Notes under the pieces: generated by a model | What the model was told of the DNA's origin: nothing | The model's input: the letters and a program-made list of their open reading frames with translations, nothing else | Databases searched by the model: none | Source of the DNA: Hyphomicrobiales bacterium | GTDB lineage: Bacteria > Pseudomonadota > Alphaproteobacteria > Rhizobiales > OSC116 | NCBI GenBank assembly: GCA_013214705.1 | Contig: JABSRZ010000005.1 | Location: forward strand, 62,001 to 126,000 | Reading direction: 5' to 3' | Length of the DNA: 64,000 bases | Part shown: in pieces, positions 30,167 to 38,959 of the stretch | Numbering within the stretch: position 1 is the first letter of the stretch | How the letters are laid out: every line of letters starts with the position of its first letter | Program-made: the position numbers and the translations under genes

Positions 30167-30765
30167 TGCGGGTTATTTGCAGCCAAGCCAAATAATAATA
30201 TATCACTATTATCAGCAAGCCAACTTGCTCTATATTCAACATTGCCGATTACATTTTCGGCATTGTCGATGGCTAAAAAAGACGCGTGAAAAACTTGGTT
30301 GCCTAACCGATCGAGTATGATGCCCGGCAACATATTGGTGTTTATGGATGCGCGTAGAAACCCATTTTTTTGGCACTGGTTCAAAAATTTTACCAGGCCA
30401 ATTCGGTAATCTTTGAAATTTTTAAAGTCTTTTTTTTCATGCTGTAAAATTTTAAATATGAATCTATGGGTAATAAGGCCTTCAAATATTTCGGCGATAA
30501 ATAATTCAAGTTTAATGACCATTTCAGCTTGGGTTTTTGGCGTAGTCGCGATGATGCGCAGTGAAGCGGCAAACATATCGTCTGAAATTTGCCCTATTAT
30601 GGCATCATAAAGACCTTGCATATTGTCAAAATAATGATGGATCATATTGGAGCTTGTGCCGGCCTGTTTGCAGATGCCACGCATTGTGGCCCCTGCAAAA
30701 CCTTTTTCGGCAAATATTTGCTTGCCCGCTTCGATCAACCGATCTTTCGCTGAAATATGTTCGAT
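30160..30765 (-). CDS. TetR family transcriptional regulator with no standard start codon
   Basis: About 201 residues. The N-terminal helix-turn-helix is typical (AGKQIFAEKGFAGATMRGIC, SSNMIHHYFDNMQGLYDAI); the rest is a helical ligand-binding domain. The family frame is open up to a TAA at 30799 and contains no ATG or GTG. The only good ribosome site (AGGAG) is seven bases before an ATC at 30765, which would give EHISAKDRLIEAGKQ, a normal TetR N terminus; a TTG at 30738 lacks a site and would cut helix 1. It sits in the same frame as, and 11 codons beyond the stop of, the upstream SRPBCC gene, which it may control. Confidence 0.8.
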   Translation of the reverse strand: MEHISAKDRLIEAGKQIFAEKGFAGATMRGICKQAGTSSNMIHHYFDNMQGLYDAIIGQISDDMFAASLRIIATTPKTQAEMVIKLELFIAEIFEGLITHRFIFKILQHEKKDFKNFKDYRIGLVKFLNQCQKNGFLRASINTNMLPGIILDRLGNQVFHASFLAIDNAENVIGNVEYRASWLADNSDILLFGLAANNPHQ

Positions 30766-30798
30766 TGATCCACTCCTATTGGCTATTTGTTTTCGAAT

Positions 30799-31338
30799 TT
30801 ACACAGATTGAAGTTGCGCAGTCAATCCGAATTCTTCAAATGCTTTTTGTTTACGAGGGTGCGGATTACCAGTTTCGACAATGGCTTTAAGTTCATCTAA
30901 ATTGCGGTAGAAACCGTTAGAGAGGCTGGCTCTAATGGGAATATATAAGATATAGCCGAGAAAACCTAATTTGGCCACTGAGGTCCAAGTCACTTCACAA
31001 CTGTTGGTGCTTAAAGGGGTTATCTGAACATCCGACGTATAACCTGTCATGGGGTTGACGCCCGGCATGTTGATGATATCTGTATCCACCACAAGCCGTT
31101 TGTTGGCGACATCAAACAAGGTAATTACCTCTTTTAGACTTGCGCCCTTGGCCGCTTTTGGCCCAATGGCGGCAATGCGACCAACGACGGGCGCACCAGC
31201 AGCTTTTGTACCAGTTTTAATTTCGCTACTGGCTTTTATAGAGGCTGTCCACAATTCAACGGGTACAAATTGGTTTGCCAAAATTTCCCATATTTCATCG
31301 GCCGATTTTTCGATTATGATTTTTCTAGACACTTGCAT
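30799..31338 (-). CDS. SRPBCC (polyketide cyclase/START-like) family protein
   Basis: A 179-residue protein with the SRPBCC hydrophobic-cavity fold: an opening strand VSRKIIIEKSADEIWEILA, a central beta sheet (CEVTWTSVAKLGFLGYILYI), and a C-terminal helix NGFYRNLDELKAIVE. Members bind lipids or other hydrophobic ligands, or are cyclases; the ligand cannot be read. It is the first gene of a two-gene unit with the TetR regulator. Confidence 0.8.
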   Translation of the reverse strand: MQVSRKIIIEKSADEIWEILANQFVPVELWTASIKASSEIKTGTKAAGAPVVGRIAAIGPKAAKGASLKEVITLFDVANKRLVVDTDIINMPGVNPMTGYTSDVQITPLSTNSCEVTWTSVAKLGFLGYILYIPIRASLSNGFYRNLDELKAIVETGNPHPRKQKAFEEFGLTAQLQSV

Positions 31339-31447
31339 GATTTTTATCCTGTGTTTAAACGATTGTGAATCAATAGATACACTAAATATATCACTTGATA
31401 CATCATGTCAAGCGTTTTGAAATATTAAACGCAATCTCTGAATTTCC

Positions 31448-31623
31448 GTCTGCCACTCGCCTCCTCACAACGTGCCATTCGGTGAGTGCGCACGCTACCG
31501 TTCGAAGCCGCTGCCGTCTAACGCGCGGAGGCTAGCGAGGCAAAGCCGAGCGCACGCAAGTGCCAACAGGGAGGCTTAAGCCGACCGTATAAATGCAAGA
31601 ATCCCTGTACTGGCAGGAGTGCC
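31448..31623 (-). repeat. Dispersed repeat, copy A (inverted)
   Basis: Its reverse complement matches copies B and C over most of about 175 bases, with shared words GCATTTATACG, GGCACTTGCGTGCGCTCGGC, AGCCTCCGCGCGTTAGAC and AGCGGCTTCGAACGG. It lies in the intergenic region upstream of the SRPBCC gene and faces copy B across a spacer of about 97 bases, so the pair could form a very large hairpin. The spacer itself (31624-31720) holds nothing I recognise. Confidence 0.85.
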
Positions 31624-31720
31624 ACCCTGAACTCGCTGAAAAGCTATGATGTTGAAAATTTGCGCAGGAGTTTCGGCGTCTGAACCAGCCTATAAGGTTA
31701 CTAAGACATAGAAAGTTAGC

Positions 31721-31935
31721 GCTCCTGCCAGCACAGGGATTCTCGCATTTATACGTTCCTGCGGCCTAGCGGCCTTGTCACTGTTGACACTTGCGTGCGA
31801 ATCCACACACTGGCGTGTGCGTCTTCTAGCCTCCGCGCGTTGGTTGGCAGCGGCTTCGAACGGCGGCATTCGCGCTCACTGGATGGCACGTTGTTTGGAC
31901 GCGGGCGGCAGATGGAAATGCTGAGACGGCGGCTA
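31721..31935 (+). repeat. Dispersed repeat, copy B
   Basis: Same family as copies A and C, beginning GCTCCTGCC and ending GGCTAT. The middle differs from A and C by a replaced stretch of about 25 bases around 31798-31826. Its right edge supplies the TAG stop codon of the adjacent minus-strand methyltransferase gene. Confidence 0.85.
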
Positions 31936-32688
31936 TGCCACGCCGCTGACAATTCTGGTTACATAATCTACTGTTATCTTCCCCGCCTTATCGGTATGTC
32001 TACCAACAAGCGCGCGCAATTCATCTAACACTCTGTCATCTGTCGCCTTGCGGGCGGCGGCCATTTTGCTGCTGGAGCATGACATGTCTATGAATTCAGC
32101 TTTGGTCATCGCCCGCTGCCAAATAACCTCGTGCAGGTCTATTTTTTCAAAGCCGGCGGCTAGCATTTCCGCGGCATAATCTGTATCACGATAATGGCGG
32201 CTATAAATTGGTGAATGGGCTTCGAGTAAATCTTCATATCTGGCGAAAAACTTGTCGGTTTGCCATGAGCGGTTATTTTCAACTAGCGCCAATGTGCCGC
32301 CTTGTTTGAGCACCCGCAAAACCTCGGGGTAGAATTTTGGGCGGTCAAACCAGTGCACGGCTTGGCCGACGGTGATGAGGTCTAGCTGATCGGCATCAAA
32401 GGGTAAATCTTCGGCCACATTTTCGAAATAATGTATGCCGACGCTCGATTGTTTCGCCTTCGCAATCATATCGGAATTTATATCGCAGCCTTGAATGTGA
32501 GCGCCGGGCAGGGCGGCTTTGAGTTGGCGGGTAAGTATGCCAGTGCCGCAGCCAATGTCGAGAATTTCGGCATTGTCGGGGTTGATGAAGCTTGTAAGCT
32601 TGTCGATGGATTGGGGCGGATATGTTGGCCGTGCGGCGTCATAAATATCTTGTAGGCCGGAGAATGTGTGTTGGTTTTGGTTCGGCAT
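31933..32688 (-). CDS. Class I SAM-dependent methyltransferase
   Basis: A 251-residue methyltransferase of the UbiE/Methyltransf_11 type. Motif I is ILDIGCGTGILTRQL near residues 42-56, followed by CDINSDMI (motif post-I), LDLITVGQAVHWFD and VLRVLKQGGTLALVE. The AVHWFD segment is typical of small-molecule methyltransferases annotated as TMT-like in yeast and bacteria; the substrate is unknown. AAAGG precedes the start. Direct copies of the dispersed repeat flank it on both sides, and its stop codon lies at the edge of copy B. Confidence 0.88.
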   Translation of the reverse strand: MPNQNQHTFSGLQDIYDAARPTYPPQSIDKLTSFINPDNAEILDIGCGTGILTRQLKAALPGAHIQGCDINSDMIAKAKQSSVGIHYFENVAEDLPFDADQLDLITVGQAVHWFDRPKFYPEVLRVLKQGGTLALVENNRSWQTDKFFARYEDLLEAHSPIYSRHYRDTDYAAEMLAAGFEKIDLHEVIWQRAMTKAEFIDMSCSSSKMAAARKATDDRVLDELRALVGRHTDKAGKITVDYVTRIVSGVA

Positions 32689-32734
32689 AATGACCTTTCA
32701 AGGTGTTAAATTATAGGCTCTGAGCAATGGCGGC

Positions 32735-32935
32735 GCTCCTGCCGGTGCAGGGGTGCTTGCATTTATACGTTCCTGCGGCCTATCGGCCTTGTCACTGTTG
32801 GCACTTGCGTGCGCTCGGCTTTGCCTCGCTAGCCTCCGCGCGTTAGACGACAGCGGCTTCGAACGGCTGCAGGCGCACTCACTGGAACGCACGTTGTTTG
32901 GATGCGCGGGGCAGACGCAAGCTCAGAGGTGGCTA
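32735..32935 (+). repeat. Dispersed repeat, copy C
   Basis: Direct copy of B (GCTCCTGCC start, GCATTTATACGTTCCTGCGGCCTA, ACGTTGTTTGGA, GGCTAT end). It fills the gap between the methyltransferase start and the HAD hydrolase stop, and again its right edge supplies the TAG stop codon of the minus-strand gene. With copy B it brackets the methyltransferase. Confidence 0.85.
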
Positions 32936-33619
32936 TATAACTTCCTCCAAAAATCCTTCCAAATCCTTGGTTTTATATTCGATATGTTCATCATTGCCGT
33001 CAAATGCCCATTTGCTATCAGGGTGTTGCACTTCGGCGGGTTGCACTAGCACTGTGGTCATGCCGCGTTGTTTTGGCACTTTTAGGTTTACTGGTAAATC
33101 CTCAAACATCACACTGGTTTTGGGGTTTATATCGACCATTTTAAAAAACTTGTCAAACGCTTCGGCTTTGGGTTTTGGCACAAAATCGGTTTGCCTAATG
33201 CCGATGATAATGTCGAACATGTCAGTAATCTCCAGCGCATCCATAACATTTATCGCATGTTTACGGGTGCCATTGGTGTACACAATGCGGCGGTTATTTT
33301 CGCGCTCTTCGGTAATCCTAAATAGCTGGTTGCGCAATTCGGCGTTGGGCGGTATGTCGCTGGTGTCGATTTGGTGCACATGGCCTAAAAACTCATCAGG
33401 GTCGATATTATGCTCGGCCATCAGCCCGTTCAAAGTCGTGCCATAAGTTTGGTATAGGTATTTTTGTTTGGCATAAGCCTCATCTTGCCCAAGGCCCAAA
33501 TATTTCTTTATATAGCCGGTCATATTCACATCGATTTGATCGAATAATTTATATTTGGGCGGATAGAGCGTATTGTCTAAATCAAACACCCAGTTTTTTA
33601 TGTGATCAAACCCTGCCAT
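32933..33619 (-). CDS. HAD family hydrolase, pyrimidine 5'-nucleotidase type
   Basis: A 228-residue haloacid-dehalogenase phosphatase. Motif I is WVFDLDNTLYPP with the nucleophile Asp, motif II is RIVYTNGTRKHA, and motif III/IV is PKPKAEAFDKF followed by TSVMFEDLPVNL. This subgroup (SDT1/PYNA-like) is commonly next to argB in alphaproteobacteria. The ATG at 33619 has AAGG upstream; longer readings would run into argB. Its last codon abuts repeat copy C. Confidence 0.9.
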   Translation of the reverse strand: MAGFDHIKNWVFDLDNTLYPPKYKLFDQIDVNMTGYIKKYLGLGQDEAYAKQKYLYQTYGTTLNGLMAEHNIDPDEFLGHVHQIDTSDIPPNAELRNQLFRITEERENNRRIVYTNGTRKHAINVMDALEITDMFDIIIGIRQTDFVPKPKAEAFDKFFKMVDINPKTSVMFEDLPVNLKVPKQRGMTTVLVQPAEVQHPDSKWAFDGNDEHIEYKTKDLEGFLEEVI

Positions 33620-33632
33620 ATAACGCCTTGTT

Positions 33633-34529
33633 TTAAGATTTTGTAATTTGTGTGCCTGCGCCATGATCAGTAAATAATTCGAGCAGCACCGCATGTTCTT
33701 CGCGGCCATCCAATATGGTGGCGGCCTCGACCCCATTGTTAATGACGTTTAGGCAATTCTCAACCTTGGGTATCATCCCCCCGGCGATAACCCCATCATC
33801 AATTAACTGTAGCGCCAGCGCTTCGGGCAACTCGCGGATGAGTTGTTTATCTGCGCCCAATACGCCCCGTATGTCAGTCAGCATAAGCAGGCGTTTGGCC
33901 TGCATAGCGGCGGCAATCGCCCCGGCGGCCGTATCGGCATTTATGTTATAGGTCTGGCCGTCTTCAGATGTGCCAATGGGCGCTATAACCGGTATAATAT
34001 CACCATCTTGAAAGCTTTTCAAAATGCTGATATTGACATGTTTTACCGCGCCAACATGGCCTAAGTCTAACACTTTTTCGATGTTGCTATCGGGGTCTTT
34101 AACTTTTTTAGTTAGTTTTTCGGCGATAATCATATTGCCGTCTTTGCCACAAATGCCAACCGCCATGCCACCAGCTTTGTTAATGGCGGCAACAATTTGT
34201 TTGTTAATTTTGCCAGCCAAAACCATTTCGACAATTTCTATTGTCTCATCGGTCGTGACCCGTAACCCACCTTTAAACTCGCTTTTAATGCCAAGTTTTT
34301 CGAGCATTTCGGCAATTTGAGGCCCGCCACCATGCACCACAATGGGGTTCATACCGCTTTGTTTTAGCAACACCACATCATGCGCAAATTGTTTGGCCAA
34401 CCGGGCATCGCCCATCGCGTGGCCGCCATATTTAATCACCACGGTTTTGTCGTCATAGCGTTGCATATAGGGCAAAGCTTCAGAAAGTATATGCGCCATC
34501 TCAAAATGTTTATTTTTATTATCGCTCAT
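33633..34529 (-). CDS. argB: Acetylglutamate kinase
   Basis: A 298-residue amino-acid kinase that phosphorylates N-acetylglutamate in arginine biosynthesis. Visible: [10 protein letters not shown] at the N terminus, [18 protein letters not shown], the feedback-type N-terminal helix region ([16 protein letters not shown]), [15 protein letters not shown], and [16 protein letters not shown]. It lies between ysxC and the HAD hydrolase on the minus strand, the usual alphaproteobacterial order. Confidence 0.97.
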   Translation of the reverse strand: MSDNKNKHFEMAHILSEALPYMQRYDDKTVVIKYGGHAMGDARLAKQFAHDVVLLKQSGMNPIVVHGGGPQIAEMLEKLGIKSEFKGGLRVTTDETIEIVEMVLAGKINKQIVAAINKAGGMAVGICGKDGNMIIAEKLTKKVKDPDSNIEKVLDLGHVGAVKHVNISILKSFQDGDIIPVIAPIGTSEDGQTYNINADTAAGAIAAAMQAKRLLMLTDIRGVLGADKQLIRELPEALALQLIDDGVIAGGMIPKVENCLNVINNGVEAATILDGREEHAVLLELFTDHGAGTQITKS

Positions 34530-34559
34530 ATATTTCTCACTTCGCCGCTTATTTTGACC

Positions 34560-35219
34560 CTATACCAACCGCATCATTTCGGCACGTAATTTATCTAAAC
34601 CCCAGCCCTTGGCGCTCGACGTGGCCAATATAAATGGGTGAGCGGCCGGGCGTTTGGCCAAAGTTTCGCTGGTTTGTTTAAATAGTTTTTCTTGCTCGCC
34701 TTTGGGCACTTTGTCTAATTTGGTCAATATAATTTGGTAAGAAACCGCCGACCTATCGAGCATTTTCATAATGTCTATGTCGTTAGATTTAATGCCGTGG
34801 CGGCTGTCAATTAACATGAAAACGCGTTTTAATTGCATGCGGCCGCGTAAATAATCGCGTATTAGGGCGTTCCACGCCGAAATTTCGGTTTTGGCGGCTT
34901 TGGCATAGCCATAACCTGGCATGTCGACCATTTGCAAATCTTGGTTGAGGTTAAAAAAGTTAAGCTCGCGCGTGCGGCCGGGTGTGTTAGAGGTGCGGGC
35001 TAAAATTTTGCGGTCGGTCAGCGCGTTAATAAGGCTAGATTTACCAACATTAGAGCGGCCAGCCAAGGCGATTTCGGCCACGCTTGTTGGGGGCAAACCC
35101 TCCATATCAACCACGCCTTTGACAAATTCACACTCTGCCTTAAATGCCACGCGTGCGGCTTCAATTTCGGCATCATCATAGGTATCAAAGGGGCCTAGTT
35201 TTATGTCTTCGAGCGTCAT
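34560..35219 (-). CDS. ysxC: Ribosome biogenesis GTPase YsxC/EngB
   Basis: A 219-residue TrmE-Era-EngA-like GTPase needed for large ribosomal subunit assembly. G1 is AGRSNVGKSSLIN, the G2 region is NTPGRTRELNFF, G3 is MVDMPGYGYA, G4 is ILTKLDKV, and G5 is the SSAKGWG stretch. AAGGGG precedes the start. It lies between yidC and argB. Confidence 0.96.
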   Translation of the reverse strand: MTLEDIKLGPFDTYDDAEIEAARVAFKAECEFVKGVVDMEGLPPTSVAEIALAGRSNVGKSSLINALTDRKILARTSNTPGRTRELNFFNLNQDLQMVDMPGYGYAKAAKTEISAWNALIRDYLRGRMQLKRVFMLIDSRHGIKSNDIDIMKMLDRSAVSYQIILTKLDKVPKGEQEKLFKQTSETLAKRPAAHPFILATSSAKGWGLDKLRAEMMRLV

Positions 35220-35277
35220 AACAGCCCCTTATATTTAACCGGTATATTTAACCAGCGCAGAATTTAACTTGGCTATA

Positions 35278-37122
35278 TTATTTGGCATCGGCTTTTGGTT
35301 TTTTGCTCCATAGCGCGCTGATATTATCCCATAGCGAAATTTCAACGCCATTCTTTTTCATAATATAAGCTTGTTGCGCAATGCCCAAAAAGTTACTCCA
35401 TGTCCAATAAATCACCATACCAACCGGGAATGAGGCCAATAAGAAGGTGAAGAATACCGGCATCCAACCAAACACCATGGCTTGTATTTTGTCAGTTGGT
35501 GCAGGGTTTAAGCGCATTTGGACAAATTGCGTGATGCCCATTAAAATTGGCCAAACACCAATCATTAGGAATAATGGCAAATCTATCGGCACAAGGCCAA
35601 ATAAGTTAAATACCGATGTTGGGTCTGGAGCTGAAAGATCTTGCACCCAGCCAAAAAACGGCGCTTGGCGCATTTCGATGGCGATGTACAACACTTTATA
35701 AAGCGCAAAAAACACCGGAATTTGCAGCAACATCGGCCAACAACCGGCCATGGGGTTGACTTTTTCCTTTTTAAACAATTCCATTTGGGCTTGTTGTAGG
35801 CGGGTTTTATCATCGGCAAACCGCAGTTTTAATTCGGCAATTTGCGGTTGTAGCTTTTTCATCTTGCCCATAGAAGCGTAGGATTTGCTGGCCAACGGGT
35901 AGAATATGGCTTTTACCACCAAAGTGACTGCCAAAATAGAGAAGCCAAAGTTACCAAGCCAGCCATTCATAACATTTAGCAGCCAGAATAACGGCTTGGT
36001 GATGAAGTAGAATATACCCCAGTCGATCAGCAAATCAAACTTTTCAAAGCCATTTACATCGCGGTAAGCGGTGATGACATTATCTTCTTTCGCGCCAACA
36101 AATAAGTTGGTCACAACTGATGCTTGCCCACCAGCGCCGATCACCCGCTCGGCCAATAAATAATCGGTCTGGTAATTATCTTTGTTAAAACCCGATGCCA
36201 AATAACGCGCATCATATTTTTCGCCTTGTGGCGGGATGATGGCGGTGGCAAAATATTTATCGGTAAAGCCTAACCAGCCACCAGTTTCAGAGAAAACCTG
36301 CTGGCCGTCATCTGCTACATCTGAATAGCCAATTTCTTGTAGGCCTTCCTCGCCCATAACCCCAACAAGGCCTTCGTGCAAAATGTATATGCCGGTAGTT
36401 GTTGGCGTACCATGGCGCGAAATTAAGCTATAAGGCTGCATGCGTATTTCGGCCGCACTAGAATTTTTAACGCTTTGTTCAATGGTGATGAGGAAGTCTT
36501 TGTCGATCGTGAATACCCGGTTAAAGGTAATGCCAGCGCCGTTATCCCAACTAAGGGTTACCGGTGTGGTTTCGGTCAAGGTTTTGCCAGAGGTTCTGGT
36601 CCACCGGGTTTTGCCGGTCGGCACGGCGACTCCGTTAACCGCTGCCCAGCCAAAATCAGCATAATAGGGTGCTTCTGTGCCAGATGGCGAGAATATCGTT
36701 ACATCGGGGCTGGTTTCGTCTAGCTCTTCTCTATAATCGTTGAGACTAATGTCATCGACACGGCCACCAATTAACGCAATAGAACCTGAAATGCGCGCTG
36801 ATTCAATAAACACCCGTAAATTTTGGGCTTTTTGTTCGGCCAAGCTAAGCGACGCTTCTGCGGCAGTGGCGGTTTTTGGCGCGGCGCCAGTGTTGGCGCT
36901 AGGTAGGCTGCTGCCATTGGCAGTTGGCAGGCTTGTGCCATTGCTTTGGGCGGTGGCATTGGCGGGTGTGGTGCCATTAAGTTCGGCTAGCTTTTGGGCT
37001 TGTTGTTCCAGCTCAAATGCCGCTTGTTCTTTTTCTTGTTGTGGGCCAACAATAAACATTTGCCACCCAAACAAGAATGCAAAGCTTAGTATAAGTACCA
37101 AAATTAGATTTTTATTTTCCAT
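35278..37122 (-). CDS. yidC: Membrane protein insertase YidC
   Basis: A 614-residue gram-negative YidC. An N-terminal membrane anchor (residues 5-22) is followed by a low-complexity Ala/Asn/Ser linker, the large periplasmic beta domain (about 85-360), and the five-segment insertase core beginning near LFWLLNVMNGWLGNFGFSI, with the substrate-groove region KMKKLQPQIAELK. It inserts proteins into the inner membrane with or without Sec. It follows rnpA after a 200-base gap; no yidD is present in that gap. Confidence 0.97.
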   Translation of the reverse strand: MENKNLILVLILSFAFLFGWQMFIVGPQQEKEQAAFELEQQAQKLAELNGTTPANATAQSNGTSLPTANGSSLPSANTGAAPKTATAAEASLSLAEQKAQNLRVFIESARISGSIALIGGRVDDISLNDYREELDETSPDVTIFSPSGTEAPYYADFGWAAVNGVAVPTGKTRWTRTSGKTLTETTPVTLSWDNGAGITFNRVFTIDKDFLITIEQSVKNSSAAEIRMQPYSLISRHGTPTTTGIYILHEGLVGVMGEEGLQEIGYSDVADDGQQVFSETGGWLGFTDKYFATAIIPPQGEKYDARYLASGFNKDNYQTDYLLAERVIGAGGQASVVTNLFVGAKEDNVITAYRDVNGFEKFDLLIDWGIFYFITKPLFWLLNVMNGWLGNFGFSILAVTLVVKAIFYPLASKSYASMGKMKKLQPQIAELKLRFADDKTRLQQAQMELFKKEKVNPMAGCWPMLLQIPVFFALYKVLYIAIEMRQAPFFGWVQDLSAPDPTSVFNLFGLVPIDLPLFLMIGVWPILMGITQFVQMRLNPAPTDKIQAMVFGWMPVFFTFLLASFPVGMVIYWTWSNFLGIAQQAYIMKKNGVEISLWDNISALWSKKPKADAK

Positions 37123-37322
37123 TCTAACGTCCTACGCAGGGTGCCGGCCGTTTTGCTGAACATTTTACGGCCGATAAATAATATTTAGACACCTTATAGC
37201 CATAAATGACTTATTGTTAAACTCTAAAGTGTCGGTCAACGGGGTTTATTTGCTTATATATGATGGATTTTGCATAAGACAAGTTTTTAGTGGGTTTTTT
37301 CGCCCAGTTTAATGGTTTTATT

Positions 37323-37685
37323 TTAGCGGTTATTTGGCTTTTTAGCGCGGTGAATTTTATGCATGGCTTGTTGCACATCGCTCACCAATTGGTTAAATTC
37401 CATGGCCAATATGTTTTTACGGGCGATAAACACATAATCATAACCGGTTTTTGCCACCGGGCTTGCTATGTTTCTGGCCAGCTCACGTAGCCGGCGTTTT
37501 GCCCGATTGCGGCACACGGCATTGCCAACTTTTTTAGAGGCGGTAAAGCCAATGCGAATTGACTTATCTATAATGGTGTCAGCCGCAGAGTTGCGCTCAA
37601 GCGCTTGCAAAACAAAACCGCGAGAAACATATTTCAGCCCCTTCGCGGTTTTAAGAAAATCGGATCTTTTTTTCAATATATCCAT
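37323..37685 (-). CDS. rnpA: Ribonuclease P protein component
   Basis: A 120-residue basic protein that binds the RNase P RNA and helps mature tRNA 5' ends. The signature is KKVGNAVCRNRAKRRLREL near residues 51-69, preceded by RIGFTAS. The N terminus LKKRSDFLKTAKG is typical; the ATG at 37685 is used, though a TTG three codons later is possible. It directly follows rpmH. Confidence 0.95.
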   Translation of the reverse strand: MDILKKRSDFLKTAKGLKYVSRGFVLQALERNSAADTIIDKSIRIGFTASKKVGNAVCRNRAKRRLRELARNIASPVAKTGYDYVFIARKNILAMEFNQLVSDVQQAMHKIHRAKKPNNR

Positions 37686-37734
37686 TATTGCATTCTAGCC
37701 TTTATGAAAGGCGCAATTGTATAATTGAGCAGAC

Positions 37735-37869
37735 CTAAGCAGATAAACGCTTACGACCTTTAGAACGACGACGGGCTAGAACTTTAAGACCGCCATTAGT
37801 GGCTTGGCGTGCACGGAAACCGTGGCGACGTTTGCGAACCAAAACGCTAGGTTGAAATGTACGTTTCAT
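37735..37869 (-). CDS. rpmH: Large ribosomal subunit protein bL34
   Basis: A 44-residue, strongly basic ribosomal protein: it begins [19 protein letters not shown] and ends [11 protein letters not shown], a textbook bL34. GGAG lies seven bases before the ATG at 37869. It heads the rpmH-rnpA-yidC run, 49 bases before rnpA. Confidence 0.97.
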   Translation of the reverse strand: MKRTFQPSVLVRKRRHGFRARQATNGGLKVLARRRSKGRKRLSA

Positions 37870-37942
37870 TGACATACTCCAAAATTTGGAAATCTAACCG
37901 CTTATGTGCGAAATTAGACGAATTAATAAAATAGTTGAGTGG

Positions 37943-37970
37943 GTTATAATACATGATTTGGCAAAGTCAA
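37943..37970 (-). promoter_or_regulatory. Sigma-70 type promoter of rpmH
   Basis: On the minus strand TTGACT and TATAAC are separated by 16 bases, about 75 bases upstream of the rpmH start. The rest of the 37870-38188 gap is AT-rich and shows no gene and no DnaA-box cluster that I can support. Confidence 0.6.
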
Positions 37971-38188
37971 TAAATTTGTGCCTAAATAGCCGGCTTTGGG
38001 CAAAAACATGTTGGCAATATTTGATAAGTTTGGCCGCAATATTTTAAGCCAATGCGGATATTGTTTAAATCGGCTATTTTTCAAAAACTTCACGCTCGCA
38101 TCACAAAATATTGTCTTTTTGTGAGCACAAATGCATTTATAAGCCTATATACTTATATCAATATACGCAATTATGGATAATTTATTAG

Positions 38189-38941
38189 ATGCCCAGCCAG
38201 ATTAAAAAATTAGCCCCATTGGCGGCATTTGCCATTGTCTTTGCACTCATTTGGGCGACCGGTCTGCAGAATTATTTTTCATTTAAAAACATTGCCGAAA
38301 ACCAAATTGCGCTCGAAACCTATGTAGACAGTCATTTAGCCTATGCTATATTGGCCTATATGGGCATTTACATTGCCGCTGTGGCGTTTTCTTTGCCGGG
38401 CGCGACTATATTGAGCCTCATTGGCGGCCTGTTGTTTGGCGGCCTTATAGGCGGGGTGACAACCGTTGTGTCTGCCACCATCGGCGCAATTTGCTTATTT
38501 TTAATCGCCCGCACCAGCATCGGCGATATTTTACGCCGTAAAGCTGGCAAGTGGATGGAAAAAATAGCCGCCGAATTTAACCAAGGGGCAGCAAGCTACC
38601 TATTATTTTTGCGTTTGGCGCCGATATTTCCATTTTTTGTGGTTAATTTAGCCCCGGCATTATTGGGCGCTCGGCTTTGGACCTTCTGCTGGACAACTTT
38701 TATTGGCATCATGCCGGGTACATTTGCCATATCTTATATTGGCGCGGGCATTGGCGCTGTGCTAACCAGTGAAAATGCAAAATATCAACAATGCATCGCC
38801 TCGGCCGCCGATATATGTAGTTTCGAGTTAAATGCCAATTCATTTTTAAGCACCGAAATGATCATCGGTCTCATCGCTTTGGGCGTAGTCGCATTGCTGC
38901 CGATACTCATCAAAAAATTCAACAAGCGCCGGGCTGTTTAA
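38189..38941 (+). CDS. TVP38/TMEM64 (VTT domain) membrane protein
   Basis: A 250-residue inner-membrane protein of the DedA/VTT superfamily, with about six hydrophobic segments. The VTT core is visible: FSLPGATILSLIGGLLFG, FLRLAPIFPFFVVNLAPALLG and FIGIMPGTFAISYIGAG. Relatives are lipid scramblases or transporters. It is followed after 18 bases by the flavin disulfide reductase, a pairing seen in other proteobacteria (family knowledge). Confidence 0.88.
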   Translation: MPSQIKKLAPLAAFAIVFALIWATGLQNYFSFKNIAENQIALETYVDSHLAYAILAYMGIYIAAVAFSLPGATILSLIGGLLFGGLIGGVTTVVSATIGAICLFLIARTSIGDILRRKAGKWMEKIAAEFNQGAASYLLFLRLAPIFPFFVVNLAPALLGARLWTFCWTTFIGIMPGTFAISYIGAGIGAVLTSENAKYQQCIASAADICSFELNANSFLSTEMIIGLIALGVVALLPILIKKFNKRRAV

Positions 38942-38959
38942 TTAACTTCAGGAGTGGCC

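Noticed and set aside
31749-31952. Open frames inside repeat copies B and C that resemble each other (shared RSKPL..NARRL)
   Set aside because: The similarity comes from the DNA repeat itself; there are no ribosome sites and the frames differ in length and ends.
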